Shown here piece by piece: positions 44,973 to 53,822 of a stretch of DNA of 64,000 nucleotides. The DNA comes from QVMP01 sp047974325 (GTDB taxonomy: Bacteria > Bacteroidota > Bacteroidia > Bacteroidales > Dysgonomonadaceae), in assembly GCA_047974325.1 (NCBI GenBank), contig JBKECE010000237.1, forward strand, positions 1-64,000, in the 5' to 3' direction. Within the stretch, counting starts at the first letter, position 1. Each line of letters opens with the position of its first letter. The notes beneath the pieces were generated by a model that was not told where the DNA came from, ran no database searches, and saw only the letters and a list, made by a program, of their open reading frames with translations. The position numbers and the translations under genes were made by a program.

Positions 44973-46763
44973 ATGAAGATAAAATATATAATATTATTAT
45001 TGCTGACAGTTGGCTTTTTCGGGTCTTGCGAACTGGATGTCAATCCTAAAAATATTGTTCAGGATGAGTTGGTTTTTTCTTCCGAATCGGGAATCAGGGC
45101 TTATTTTGTCACTCTCTATTCAGACTTGCCTGTCGAAGATTTTAAATTTGGAAAAAATGGATTCAATGCCAGCGGAAATCAGACCTATCTGGCTTTTGTT
45201 TCCGGCGAAGCCATCGCTAAAGATGATATCAGTAATATCGGAGATGGAACTTGGTGGGGAGCTTGGGATTATGGACGTATCCGCAGAGTGAATTATTTTA
45301 TTCAGACTTTACCGAAATATAAAGATAAATATTCCGAAGATAAATATAATGCATGGATGGGCGAAGCCTATTTTATTCGAGCCTATTGCTATTTCTCGAT
45401 GGTGAAACGATATGGAGGTGTGCCCATCTTGAAGGAACCACAGGTGTGGACGGGAGATGTGAATGCCCTGAAAGTTCCTCGTAATACCGAGAAAGACTGC
45501 TACGATTTCATTGCCGAAGATTTAGATTTGGCTGCCGATTTGATGGAAAAGGGCAAAACAATACTTTCTGATGCATCATATTCAGGACGGGCAAATGAAT
45601 TTATCGCTTATGCCTTGAAATCGAGAGCTATGCTGTATGCAGGAAGCATTGCTCGCTATGGCTCGGTGAATTTGAATGGCTTGGTGGGAATTGAATCACA
45701 ATATGCCGACCATTATTTTACGTTGGCTTTTGAAGCTGCTGAAAAAGTTGTGAGTTCGGGCAAATACAGCCTTTACAGGGGCAATACCAACAAAGAGAAG
45801 AATTTTACTGAACTGTTTTTGGCAGATAACAGCAGTGAAAATATTTTTGTGAAAAGCTACAAGCTCAATGTCAATGCTCATAGTTGGGATATATATTGTG
45901 TGCCTTATCAATATAGGGGAACAGGCTACTCTTCGAGCATAAATCCGACTTTGGATCTGGCTGAGTTGTTTGAATATCAGGATGGATCGGGTGTGAATAT
46001 TACACAGAAAGCACAAACCATGCGGTTTGATAAACCAACTGATATTTTTTCAGGATTGGATGCTCGGTTTGGAGGCAGCATCATTTATCCGAATTCAACA
46101 TTTAAGGGAACGACCTGCACTCTGCAAAAAGGTCTGATCGTAGAAGACGGTTCTAAGAAAGAAAGTGCAAACAGCGATACCGTGACCTATAGGGCACAGA
46201 ATGGTAAAACCTATCGGGTTGTAGGTGAAAGTGGTGTGGGCAAATATTCAGGAAATATGACGGGTTTTGTGATCCGCAAATATTTGAATGAAAGCCAAAC
46301 TGAAATGAGAGAGAACTATTCTACACAACATTGGATAGATTTCCGGTTGGCTGAGATTTACTTGAATGGAGCAGAAGCTGCTGCGGAGCTCAACAATGCA
46401 ACGGATCAAAGTGAAGCTTTGGTCTGGATGAACGACCTGAGAGACAGAGCAGGACTCAAAAACTGGAGCAGTTCGGAGTTGACTATAGACAATGTCCGCA
46501 AAGAAAGAAGAGTTGAACTTGCTTTTGAAAATCACGCATATTGGGATTTGAGAAGGTGGCATATAGCCGATAAAATATTTGAAACTACCCGTTTGAGGTC
46601 TTTATTTCTGTATCAGGATGTGAGAGACGACAAATATGTTTTTGAAGTGGGATATCCCAACAGTTATTATTATACATTTGATGTGAAGATGTACTATGAA
46701 AAAATACCTGATTCCGAAATATCAAAGAATGGATTGTTGGTACAAAACCCTTATTATAACTAA
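44973..46763 (+). CDS. SusD/RagB-family surface glycan-binding lipoprotein
   Basis: ATG 44973 gives a 596-residue lipoprotein with a proper signal and lipobox (LLLLTVGFFGSC, Cys about 20); a longer in-frame start at 44937 overlaps susC. SusD features: GDGTWWGAWDYGRIRRVNYF, AYFIRAYCYFSMVKRYGGVP for the TPR-like helices, and the C-terminal YNGAEA-like IYLNGAEAAAELNNATDQ with RRVELAFENHAYWDLRRWH. It lids the SusC pore and captures glycan at the surface. The gene is immediately downstream of susC. Confidence 0.95.
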   Translation: MKIKYIILLLLTVGFFGSCELDVNPKNIVQDELVFSSESGIRAYFVTLYSDLPVEDFKFGKNGFNASGNQTYLAFVSGEAIAKDDISNIGDGTWWGAWDYGRIRRVNYFIQTLPKYKDKYSEDKYNAWMGEAYFIRAYCYFSMVKRYGGVPILKEPQVWTGDVNALKVPRNTEKDCYDFIAEDLDLAADLMEKGKTILSDASYSGRANEFIAYALKSRAMLYAGSIARYGSVNLNGLVGIESQYADHYFTLAFEAAEKVVSSGKYSLYRGNTNKEKNFTELFLADNSSENIFVKSYKLNVNAHSWDIYCVPYQYRGTGYSSSINPTLDLAELFEYQDGSGVNITQKAQTMRFDKPTDIFSGLDARFGGSIIYPNSTFKGTTCTLQKGLIVEDGSKKESANSDTVTYRAQNGKTYRVVGESGVGKYSGNMTGFVIRKYLNESQTEMRENYSTQHWIDFRLAEIYLNGAEAAAELNNATDQSEALVWMNDLRDRAGLKNWSSSELTIDNVRKERRVELAFENHAYWDLRRWHIADKIFETTRLRSLFLYQDVRDDKYVFEVGYPNSYYYTFDVKMYYEKIPDSEISKNGLLVQNPYYN

Positions 46764-46778
46764 AAAAACAAGAAGAAA

Positions 46779-47540
46779 ATGAAGAAAATATTTTATATAT
46801 TCGGGTTAAGCGCACTAATATTCACTTCTTGTGACTATTTTGAGCATGACAATTATGATGCACCTGATGCCACATTGAAAGGTGTTGTGAAAGATGCGAA
46901 AACTAATGATAATTTATCGACAGAGATCGCAGCGAGCTTTAAGATAGAATATTATGAGCTGAGCTGGGAAGAAGCAGGACACAGCAACACCGAAGCCCAG
47001 ATTTTTTGGAACAAAGAAGATGGTATGTTCAACAATACTAAAATATTTAGTGGAAAGTATCGCATAACTTTGAAGGAGGGAGCTTTCTATGCACCTGAAT
47101 CGCAGATAGTACAGTTGCAGAGCAATAAGACAACCGAACTCAATTTTTCAGTAGTACCTTATGCAAGGGTGCAGATTGACGATATCCAGTTGAACGGAAC
47201 TGCAGATAATAACAATCTGGTGATTAAGTATACAGTGCAAGATACAGAATCGGAAATCAATACGGAAACAACCGACGAAGATTTGTATACATTGAGCGAG
47301 GCTCGCGTTTTCATATCGAGCAAATCTCCCAATGTGGGAGTGAACAATAATGAGACGAAATATACGCTGAATGCAAAAAAGAATGTCTCCAACTATACGC
47401 CGGGCACCGCTAAATCATATACTGAAACCAATGTAAAGAACTTGCCTGCCGGAACATGGTGGATACGCATCGGTGTCAGAACCGACAATCCTCAGAAGAG
47501 ATACAATTTTACGCCGGTTAAGGAAATCACTGTTTCTTGA
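46779..47540 (+). CDS. DUF3823-family lipoprotein of the SusCD unit
   Basis: A 253-residue lipoprotein (MKKIFYIFGLSALIFTSC, Cys 18). The rest resembles DUF3823 proteins: DATLKGVVKDAKTNDNL at the start of an N-terminal beta-sandwich, IFSGKYRITLKEGAFY, and a second domain with ARVFISSKS and NLPAGTWWIRIGVRTD. DUF3823 proteins regularly follow SusD genes and are thought to be surface glycan-binding accessory proteins. It starts 15 nt after the susD stop. The glycan is unknown. Confidence 0.85.
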   Translation: MKKIFYIFGLSALIFTSCDYFEHDNYDAPDATLKGVVKDAKTNDNLSTEIAASFKIEYYELSWEEAGHSNTEAQIFWNKEDGMFNNTKIFSGKYRITLKEGAFYAPESQIVQLQSNKTTELNFSVVPYARVQIDDIQLNGTADNNNLVIKYTVQDTESEINTETTDEDLYTLSEARVFISSKSPNVGVNNNETKYTLNAKKNVSNYTPGTAKSYTETNVKNLPAGTWWIRIGVRTDNPQKRYNFTPVKEITVS

Positions 47541-47570
47541 TTGCCATTTTATAATTGATTAAAGAAAAGG

Positions 47571-49508
47571 ATGAAAATAAAATTCGCAATAGCACTATTT
47601 TTTATCACATTGGTTCCGTCTGCAACAGTCTGTGCCAATGTGGTAAAGATGGTTCAGGAGAAGTCCGATGAACCGTCTAATCAAGCACTAGTGATTCCTA
47701 TGGAATCTTCCTCAGTTTCAGTTTTGTATGATCCGTCAGACAAAGCTTATTTTTCAGGCGATGGAATTAAGGGTACATCAGATGGACTGATTATGGACCT
47801 CGGAAATATAGATTTTGGCGATAAGCTTTATAATAAAATCTGGATTGAAATGTCCAATATGGCAAACGAAAGCGATTCTGCTAAATTTCAGTTTTATATT
47901 GATGGAGAACTAATCTTGCCCGATCTTTCGTTGGATATTCCTGTCAATGAACCTGTTATTTCCTACGAAAGTTCAAAGTCTCCCCAAAGTGGAATGTTTT
48001 TTAAAAATGCACAGTCCGGCATCGTTACAGTCTTTGATGTACGCAAAGATGAAAGTCTGGCAAAACTTTCTTCGATGGTGATGCAAGGTATAATCAATCA
48101 GCAAACTGCACAGGTGTATCTTTACGTTGAAGGACATCATATCACGCAGCTGGCAGAAACCGGCTTGCAAATAAATCTGGAAGAGAGATTGAGCAATGAT
48201 AAATATGGAGCTTTAGGGGCAATGGTCAATAAGTATGGAGATTTGTTTAATAAACTTGTCGTTTGGGACGAAAACAAAGAGTGGACTTGGTGTCTGGCTC
48301 AGATGATTTCTGCACAACAGGGTGGAATTCCTGTGACGGAAGACATAAAAAACTATATAGTGAACGACCTTGGATGGACAAAAGATGTGTATGATATCCG
48401 AAATTTGTGGACAAATAAACTTGATGCTTATCAGTGGGCGATAGATAATCTGGCAGCAAACTGTCATCCGAATATTGGTTTTTCTGCAGGTTTGCGTAAC
48501 GATTATGTTTCTGCTCCATGGAAAATATATGATTATGCGGCAGCGACAAAAGGCTTTGTCTTTTATCTGAGCGAAAAAAATTCGGACGAAGCCCAGATGA
48601 TTGAAAAAATCTGTCAGAAGATGAATTATCAACCGGGAGCTTCTATCATGGGATATGGAGCAAGTGATGATGGAGATGGCCTGAATTCTATTATAAATAA
48701 ATATAATGCGGGATTTATCGTGAGCGACTATTATGCCAACGGTAGTTTCTGGTGTTCATTCCCATCCAAGTCATTTAATCAGCGCAAAGGCAAACCCATT
48801 GATGCAAAAGCAGGAAAAGTCTATGTGAGTTTCATTTGGAGTGATGGTGATAACATACAGTTCGATGCAAACAAACTGTACCTGATGTTTAAGAATGCAA
48901 CAGGCAGAGGTGAAATACCTGTCGGGGTTACTCTTGCACCGGGATTGCAGGAAATCAATCCATTCTTGCTGGAATATTTTTATAAGAACCTGACTCCGAA
49001 TGACGAACTGATGGCAGGACCTTCCGGTTTTCAGTTCATTTATGGTGATTCATACAATTCCTCAACATACAATACATGGCTCGGAATGAATAAGGAATGG
49101 ATAGAAACAGCCGGATTCAATACGGCCTGCCTGTGGAACACGACCGGAAATGCTTTTGACGAATATATGAGAACCTGCAACTTGCAAGGAATATTTGACG
49201 GATGGAGCACCGCAAACAATAAATATATTAATAATGTGGTTGCCGTCAATCAGGGAACTCATTGCTTCAATGAAGGCGATGTATACAATGATCTGGTCAA
49301 GGCAAAACCGGATGCCAATAAACCTATTTTCAGAAATTTATATCTCATTGCGGCCAACTATGGTGGTGATGATGGTTATCAGAAACTGAAAAGAGAATTG
49401 CTGAAGCTGGAAAATGATTATCCCGACAGATATGTATACCTTTTGCCGATGGATTTGTGTGCCACGCTAAAAAAATACATAGATGAAAATGGAGGCAGCT
49501 ATAATTAA
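47571..49508 (+). CDS. GxGYxYP-family putative glycoside hydrolase
   Basis: A 645-residue exported protein (signal MKIKFAIALFFITLVPSATV). An N-terminal extension of about 120 residues resembles the beta-sandwich of the next gene (IMDLGNIDFGDKLYNKIWIE), so it may be a carbohydrate-binding module. The remainder matches the GxGYxYP N and C domains: FDVRKDESLAKLSSMVMQGI, ICQKMNYQPGASIMGYG, YVSFIWSDGDNIQFD and AGPSGFQFIYGDSY. In the family the last motif reads GPSGxGYxYP; here it is altered. The function is not proven for the family; its context with SusCD suggests glycan cleavage. It is fourth in the unit. Confidence 0.8.
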   Translation: MKIKFAIALFFITLVPSATVCANVVKMVQEKSDEPSNQALVIPMESSSVSVLYDPSDKAYFSGDGIKGTSDGLIMDLGNIDFGDKLYNKIWIEMSNMANESDSAKFQFYIDGELILPDLSLDIPVNEPVISYESSKSPQSGMFFKNAQSGIVTVFDVRKDESLAKLSSMVMQGIINQQTAQVYLYVEGHHITQLAETGLQINLEERLSNDKYGALGAMVNKYGDLFNKLVVWDENKEWTWCLAQMISAQQGGIPVTEDIKNYIVNDLGWTKDVYDIRNLWTNKLDAYQWAIDNLAANCHPNIGFSAGLRNDYVSAPWKIYDYAAATKGFVFYLSEKNSDEAQMIEKICQKMNYQPGASIMGYGASDDGDGLNSIINKYNAGFIVSDYYANGSFWCSFPSKSFNQRKGKPIDAKAGKVYVSFIWSDGDNIQFDANKLYLMFKNATGRGEIPVGVTLAPGLQEINPFLLEYFYKNLTPNDELMAGPSGFQFIYGDSYNSSTYNTWLGMNKEWIETAGFNTACLWNTTGNAFDEYMRTCNLQGIFDGWSTANNKYINNVVAVNQGTHCFNEGDVYNDLVKAKPDANKPIFRNLYLIAANYGGDDGYQKLKRELLKLENDYPDRYVYLLPMDLCATLKKYIDENGGSYN

Positions 49509-49520
49509 GAACAAATCTTT

Positions 49521-50414
49521 ATGAGAATGAATAAGGTATTATTATCATTAGTTACATTATTTTCTATTGTAGTCACTTTGCAAGCAGAAGATTTAGACAT
49601 ACCGATGAGCAATCTGTCAGGTATCGCTCTCAATATCAATGTTAAGATAGAAAATGTCGGTACTGATGGTGCAAAATATGATAGAACGACACAGTCTATT
49701 ATCAATACTAGCAATGGCACAATTATCAGTATCTCAAAAGTTGATTTTGGAAGTGGACGATACGGTAGTTATAGCTATTTGTATGTGGAATACACAAACC
49801 CTGAGGAGGTGACAGACGATGCTTTCTTTGATGTCTATCTGGACAATGGTACGACCTTGGTTGCATCCATTCCTGTAGAGAAAACGCTGGAAGGAGAGTA
49901 TGTGAAAAGTTCGTCTACAATGCAGGTCTGTATGAACAACCAGCGCAATATTTATGTAAAATGGCGCAATCATGCGGCCGATTTGAAGACTTTCGGAGCA
50001 TACGAAAGAAAGCCCTTGGTGGAAGTCAGTGCCGTGAAAACCGGATCGCCGCTCGTATATAAATTTTCATCAGCTACGTTTGATGCAATAGAAGGTGTCC
50101 ATAATCTGAAAATGATGTGGGTGAAACAGTCAGCTAACGTTTCGGCCATCTATTTTGATAATACGGCTTACAATTCGATAGAACCCGAAACAGAGAATCC
50201 ATCATATTCGATCAGAACAATGAATCGCGTTTTGTTCATCACTTCAACTGAGCCTTTAAAACAGGTTGAGGTATATTCAATTGATGGTAAATTGCTATTT
50301 AACAGTTCGCAAAAGGGTAATTCGTTCGAGATACCGCTTCAAAATTTGATTTCAATTTTAAAAATAACAGATTCATCAGGAAATAAAAGTATCAGGAGAA
50401 TCATATGTAATTGA
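49521..50414 (+). CDS. Small secreted CBM6-like protein with probable T9SS tail
   Basis: A 297-residue exported protein (MRMNKVLLSLVTLFSIVVTLQA). The central 190 residues look like a CBM6-type beta-sandwich: VDFGSGRYGSYSYLYVEYTN, FFDVYLDNGTTLVASIPV and a C-terminal FDAIEGVHNLKMMWVK strand that recalls the GxHxxYLxF end of CBM6. The last 70 residues (VLFITSTEPLKQVEVYSIDG, LLFNSSQ) resemble a T9SS sorting domain, though the PNP motif is missing. I do not recognise a named family with certainty. It ends the SusCD unit at a strong terminator and probably binds the same glycan. Confidence 0.7.
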   Translation: MRMNKVLLSLVTLFSIVVTLQAEDLDIPMSNLSGIALNINVKIENVGTDGAKYDRTTQSIINTSNGTIISISKVDFGSGRYGSYSYLYVEYTNPEEVTDDAFFDVYLDNGTTLVASIPVEKTLEGEYVKSSSTMQVCMNNQRNIYVKWRNHAADLKTFGAYERKPLVEVSAVKTGSPLVYKFSSATFDAIEGVHNLKMMWVKQSANVSAIYFDNTAYNSIEPETENPSYSIRTMNRVLFITSTEPLKQVEVYSIDGKLLFNSSQKGNSFEIPLQNLISILKITDSSGNKSIRRIICN

Positions 50415-50432
50415 TAAATGTTAATTTGATAG

Positions 50433-50481
50433 TTCCGAATTTGGTGATATTAAAAGTCTGCCAAATTCGGAATTTTTTTTT
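50433..50481 (+). terminator. Terminator closing the SusCD unit
   Basis: A 12-bp perfect stem TTCCGAATTTGG (50433-50444) with CCAAATTCGGAA (50461-50472), a 16-nt loop and a run of nine T. Confidence 0.9.
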
Positions 50482-50621
50482 ATATTGTTGCGTAGCTTAC
50501 TTTGGACAGTGAATCCATGAAGTATTTTTCCCCGTCTTTACAATTCTTCATCTGGATACCCTTTTTCAAGGGCAATAATGGAAATATCTGGTGAAGATTC
50601 AAAATGCTGTTTTACACCAAC

Positions 50622-50655
50622 TAAATCTAAAATTACACTATATAAGTCTAAAATT
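50622..50655 (+). repeat. 13-bp direct repeat upstream of the pectate lyase
   Basis: TAAATCTAAAATT (50622-50634) and TAAGTCTAAAATT (50643-50655) match at 12 of 13 bases and start 21 bp apart, two helical turns. They lie 97 nt before the lyase ATG, just upstream of where a -33 box would fall. This arrangement suits a dimeric activator, for example an OmpR/SARP-type winged helix protein. Confidence 0.55.
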
Positions 50656-50751
50656 CCCCCGTTCGATTTTTTTCATATAACTAATTTTACCTTCACAAAA
50701 AGTTAACCTGTATCAGATTTTCTAAAAAACACTTATTTATTAAAAAATACC

Positions 50752-53319
50752 ATGAAAAAAATTTTCTTATTAATTGGATTTACTATGCTGGTCGTTGCTC
50801 AGATGTGGGCACAATCGGTCAATATCACCGAATCTGCCGGCTGGCTTGAATCTGCATTCGTTAAATGGTCACCAGTTGAAGGTGCAGAAAGTTATAATGT
50901 ATATTATAGTGGAGAGGGTGTGACCAATCAAAAAATAAATGATCAACTTATCCGCAGTTACGGTACATATTTTCGTGCCGATATTTTGGGCTTAAAAGCA
51001 GGCACATATACAATAAAAGTAGCTCCAGTGTTGGCCGGAACAGAAGGTGCAGCTACAACAACAGCTTCCTTGACTGTTTTGCCCTACGATCGCACGGGTT
51101 TTGCTTTTGCTAACGGACGAGTTCCGGGAGCATACAAAGCAGATGGAACGCCAAAGGCAAATGCTGTGATCATATATGTAACAGAAAAGACAAAGAACAC
51201 TGTTTCGCTGGATGTGGTAACTTCTTCAAAACTTGCAACAACTAATTTTACAGGACTCCAAAGCATCCTCTTGGGCTACAAGAAAGGATATGACACTCGT
51301 CCGCTCATAGTTCGTCTGGTAGGGCAAATCACAGATTTGTCCAATATGGACAAGGGTGATATTGTTGTTGAAAATAACAACAACGCATCTGTTTACATCA
51401 CACTGGAAGGTGTTGGGCAAGACGCTGTGGCTGATGGTTGGGGAATCCGCCTGAAGAATGCTTCAAATATTGAAGTCCGCAATATAGCAGTGATGAATTG
51501 TAACAGTGACGAAGGAGATAATATAGGCTTGCAGCAAAGCAATGATTATGTTTGGGTGCACAACTGTGATTTCTTTTATGGAGATGCCGGAAGCGATGCT
51601 GATCAGGTTAAAGGTGACGGAGCTTTGGATTGTAAAAAATCAAATTATGTGACATTTTCCTATAATCACTTCTGGGATACCGGAAAATCAAATTTATTGG
51701 GTTTAAGTGGTGAAACGGACAAATTCTATATTACCTATCACCACAATTGGTATGACCATTCAGACAGCCGCCATCCACGTGTCCGTTTCTATTCGGCTCA
51801 TGTTTACAATAATTATTATGATGGTGTGTCTAAATATGGTGTAGGATCAACAGAGGCGTCTTCTGTTTTTGTCGAAGGTAATTATTTTCGCAATTGTAAA
51901 TACCCTATACTGACTTCTATGCAAGGTTCTGATGTGTGGAATGAAGCTAAACAAGCAAATGATTATAAAGATATGCCTATTTTCTCAAAAGAAGACGGTG
52001 GCAGCATCAAAGCTTACAACAATTATATGGAAGGTCAGAAGCGTTTCATTGCTTATGGCGCAACAGGTGGCACTGGTTTTGATTCTACAAAAGATTTTGA
52101 CGCGTATGTAGTTACAAGCCGAGACGAAACAGTACCCGCTACGGTAAAATCTGTTTATGGTTCGAATGTGTACAACAATTTCGACACCAATTCTTCCATC
52201 ATGTATGCTTATACACCGGATAGTCCAACGGATGCAAAAGGAAATGTGATGACCTATGCCGGACGAGTTTCGGGCGGTGATTTCAAATGGACATTCAATA
52301 ATGCGGTGGATGATGCTTCGTCTGAAGTAAATGCGGCATTGAAGTCTGCTCTTACAAATTACAAAACAAGCTTAGTCTCTATTCAGGGAGAAGGTGGCGG
52401 CAGTTCCAATCCGTTGGTGACCATAACTACCACAGCAGGCAACAAAGATCAGACCGTGACATTAGGATCGGCTATCAGCCCAGTTGAGTTCACCGCAGGA
52501 GGAAATGCAATCAGTATTTCTGTTGAAGACTTGCCCGCAGGGGTTACAAGTTCCATCGGCTCAAATGGCCTTGTGCTTACTATCACCGGAACCCCGACAG
52601 CAGTTGGCAACTACACTTACACCGTATCATCGACAGATGGTACAAGCAGTACCGTTCTTGAAGGTGTTATCACAGTAGAAGATGCCGGAGGCAACACAAG
52701 CTCATGCACAAAAGAATATATTCAGGCAAAAGGTATCAACACAGACAATGCTTTCACTGTGGCAGGTAGTGCTTCGTCCAACGGTGGAACACAAAGCTAT
52801 GAGGGCGTGTCTTTAAGTACCGGTCTGAAGATGGATAGTAAGGGTAGCATTGCATTCACAACAACCTCTAACGGAGCCACATTGATTGTCGGTGCAAACT
52901 CAAAATCGGCAGGTGGAACTTTAAAGCTGAATGGGGTGGAATCTATCACCAACCTTGGAACAACTTTCTCAGAAACAACACTCACATTAGGAGCAGCAGG
53001 TACGTATACCATTGCAAAAGGGACTAATGAAAGTTATGTTTATTATGTGGTTGTCAAAGAAGTTTGTTCAGGAACGAGCATTGAAAAATCAGAAAAGCCC
53101 GAATTGGTGTTGTATCCTAATCCAGTGTCGGATAATCTTTATATTGTTTCGGAAACAGAAGTTGAATCTGTAGAGGTTTATGATCTTTCTGGTGCGATTA
53201 TAAAACGTATAAAAGGCAATGTTGAATCCGTAAATGTGAGTGATCTAACAGTAGGTAGTTATCTTGTTAATGTACACACAAAACAAGGTTCTCACAAGCA
53301 AATTATATTTAAAAAATAA
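50752..53319 (+). CDS. Secreted pectate lyase (PL1) with Fn3, Ig-like modules and T9SS tail
   Basis: An 855-residue protein. Signal MKKIFLLIGFTMLVVAQMWA; Fn3-like domain about 25-115 (SAFVKWSPVEGAESYNVYYS). The PL1 parallel beta-helix spans about 125-450: NIEVRNIAVMNCNSDEGDNI, VWVHNCDFFYGDAGSDADQ with Ca-binding Asp, GDGALDCKKSNYVTFSYNHF, and HSDSRHPRVRFYSAHVYNNY with the catalytic Arg near 339. An Ig-like putative binding domain (about 555-645), a beta-sandwich (about 650-765) and a T9SS type A tail (LVLYPNPVSDNLYI) follow. It cleaves polygalacturonate by beta-elimination outside the cell. It stands as a single gene downstream of the SusCD unit. Confidence 0.92.
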   Translation: MKKIFLLIGFTMLVVAQMWAQSVNITESAGWLESAFVKWSPVEGAESYNVYYSGEGVTNQKINDQLIRSYGTYFRADILGLKAGTYTIKVAPVLAGTEGAATTTASLTVLPYDRTGFAFANGRVPGAYKADGTPKANAVIIYVTEKTKNTVSLDVVTSSKLATTNFTGLQSILLGYKKGYDTRPLIVRLVGQITDLSNMDKGDIVVENNNNASVYITLEGVGQDAVADGWGIRLKNASNIEVRNIAVMNCNSDEGDNIGLQQSNDYVWVHNCDFFYGDAGSDADQVKGDGALDCKKSNYVTFSYNHFWDTGKSNLLGLSGETDKFYITYHHNWYDHSDSRHPRVRFYSAHVYNNYYDGVSKYGVGSTEASSVFVEGNYFRNCKYPILTSMQGSDVWNEAKQANDYKDMPIFSKEDGGSIKAYNNYMEGQKRFIAYGATGGTGFDSTKDFDAYVVTSRDETVPATVKSVYGSNVYNNFDTNSSIMYAYTPDSPTDAKGNVMTYAGRVSGGDFKWTFNNAVDDASSEVNAALKSALTNYKTSLVSIQGEGGGSSNPLVTITTTAGNKDQTVTLGSAISPVEFTAGGNAISISVEDLPAGVTSSIGSNGLVLTITGTPTAVGNYTYTVSSTDGTSSTVLEGVITVEDAGGNTSSCTKEYIQAKGINTDNAFTVAGSASSNGGTQSYEGVSLSTGLKMDSKGSIAFTTTSNGATLIVGANSKSAGGTLKLNGVESITNLGTTFSETTLTLGAAGTYTIAKGTNESYVYYVVVKEVCSGTSIEKSEKPELVLYPNPVSDNLYIVSETEVESVEVYDLSGAIIKRIKGNVESVNVSDLTVGSYLVNVHTKQGSHKQIIFKK

Positions 53320-53357
53320 GTGGCAATGTTGCTTTTGTAGCAATAGCACTAAAAAAA

Positions 53358-53402
53358 GAAACAGGAGCTATCACTTTCAAAAAGGGTAGCTCCTGTTTTT
53401 TA
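53358..53402. terminator. Bidirectional terminator between pectate lyase and tsaE
   Basis: An 11-bp perfect stem AACAGGAGCTA (53360-53370) with TAGCTCCTGTT (53387-53397), T-rich on both outer sides. It serves the convergent lyase and tsaE genes and slightly overlaps the tsaE stop. Confidence 0.85.
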
Positions 53403-53816
53403 TTTGATTGTCACCTTACGGCTTCCATCGTCCATCTCTTCAATGGCTACATTCACCACATCGTGAGGCAGGAGTGATTCTACCTTTTCGGGCCATTCTA
53501 TGAAACAGATGCTGCCGCTGTAGAAATAATCTTCATAACCAAAATCGAATGCTTCTTCTACTTTGTTAATGCGGTAGAAATCGAAATGATAAATCAATTC
53601 GCCGGAGTTTGATCTGTATTCATTGATGATGGCAAAAGTTGGACTGTTTATGACATCTTCTACGCCGAGTTTTTCGCAGATGGCTTTTATGAATGTTGTT
53701 TTACCGGCTCCCATTTTGCCGTGAAAAGCAAAAACCGTGTTATCTCCCATTGCATTCACAAACTCAAGAGCAGCGTCCCCGATCGTTTCCAATGATTTTA
53801 TTATAATATCTTTCAT
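53400..53816 (-). CDS. tsaE: tRNA threonylcarbamoyladenosine biosynthesis ATPase TsaE
   Basis: A 138-residue protein of normal TsaE length. Walker A is HGKMGAGKTTFIKAI (about 33-47), followed by NSPTFAIINEY, HFDFYRI and FIEWPEKVE, the family signatures. TsaE drives the TsaB/TsaD complex that installs t6A37 on ANN-decoding tRNAs. It starts 6 nt after the porX stop, so the two are co-transcribed. tcdA, which cyclises t6A, lies divergently just beyond porX. Confidence 0.95.
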   Translation of the reverse strand: MKDIIIKSLETIGDAALEFVNAMGDNTVFAFHGKMGAGKTTFIKAICEKLGVEDVINSPTFAIINEYRSNSGELIYHFDFYRINKVEEAFDFGYEDYFYSGSICFIEWPEKVESLLPHDVVNVAIEEMDDGSRKVTIK

Positions 53817-53822
53817 TACAAC

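Larger units (their letters stand above)
50415..50751 (+). other. Intergenic region upstream of the pectate lyase
   Basis: 337 nt. It begins with the terminator of the SusCD unit (50433-50481), then about 140 nt with nothing recognisable, then the 13-bp direct repeats (50622-50655), a weak -7-like TAATTTTA (50682-50689) and the leader of the lyase gene. Confidence 0.6.
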
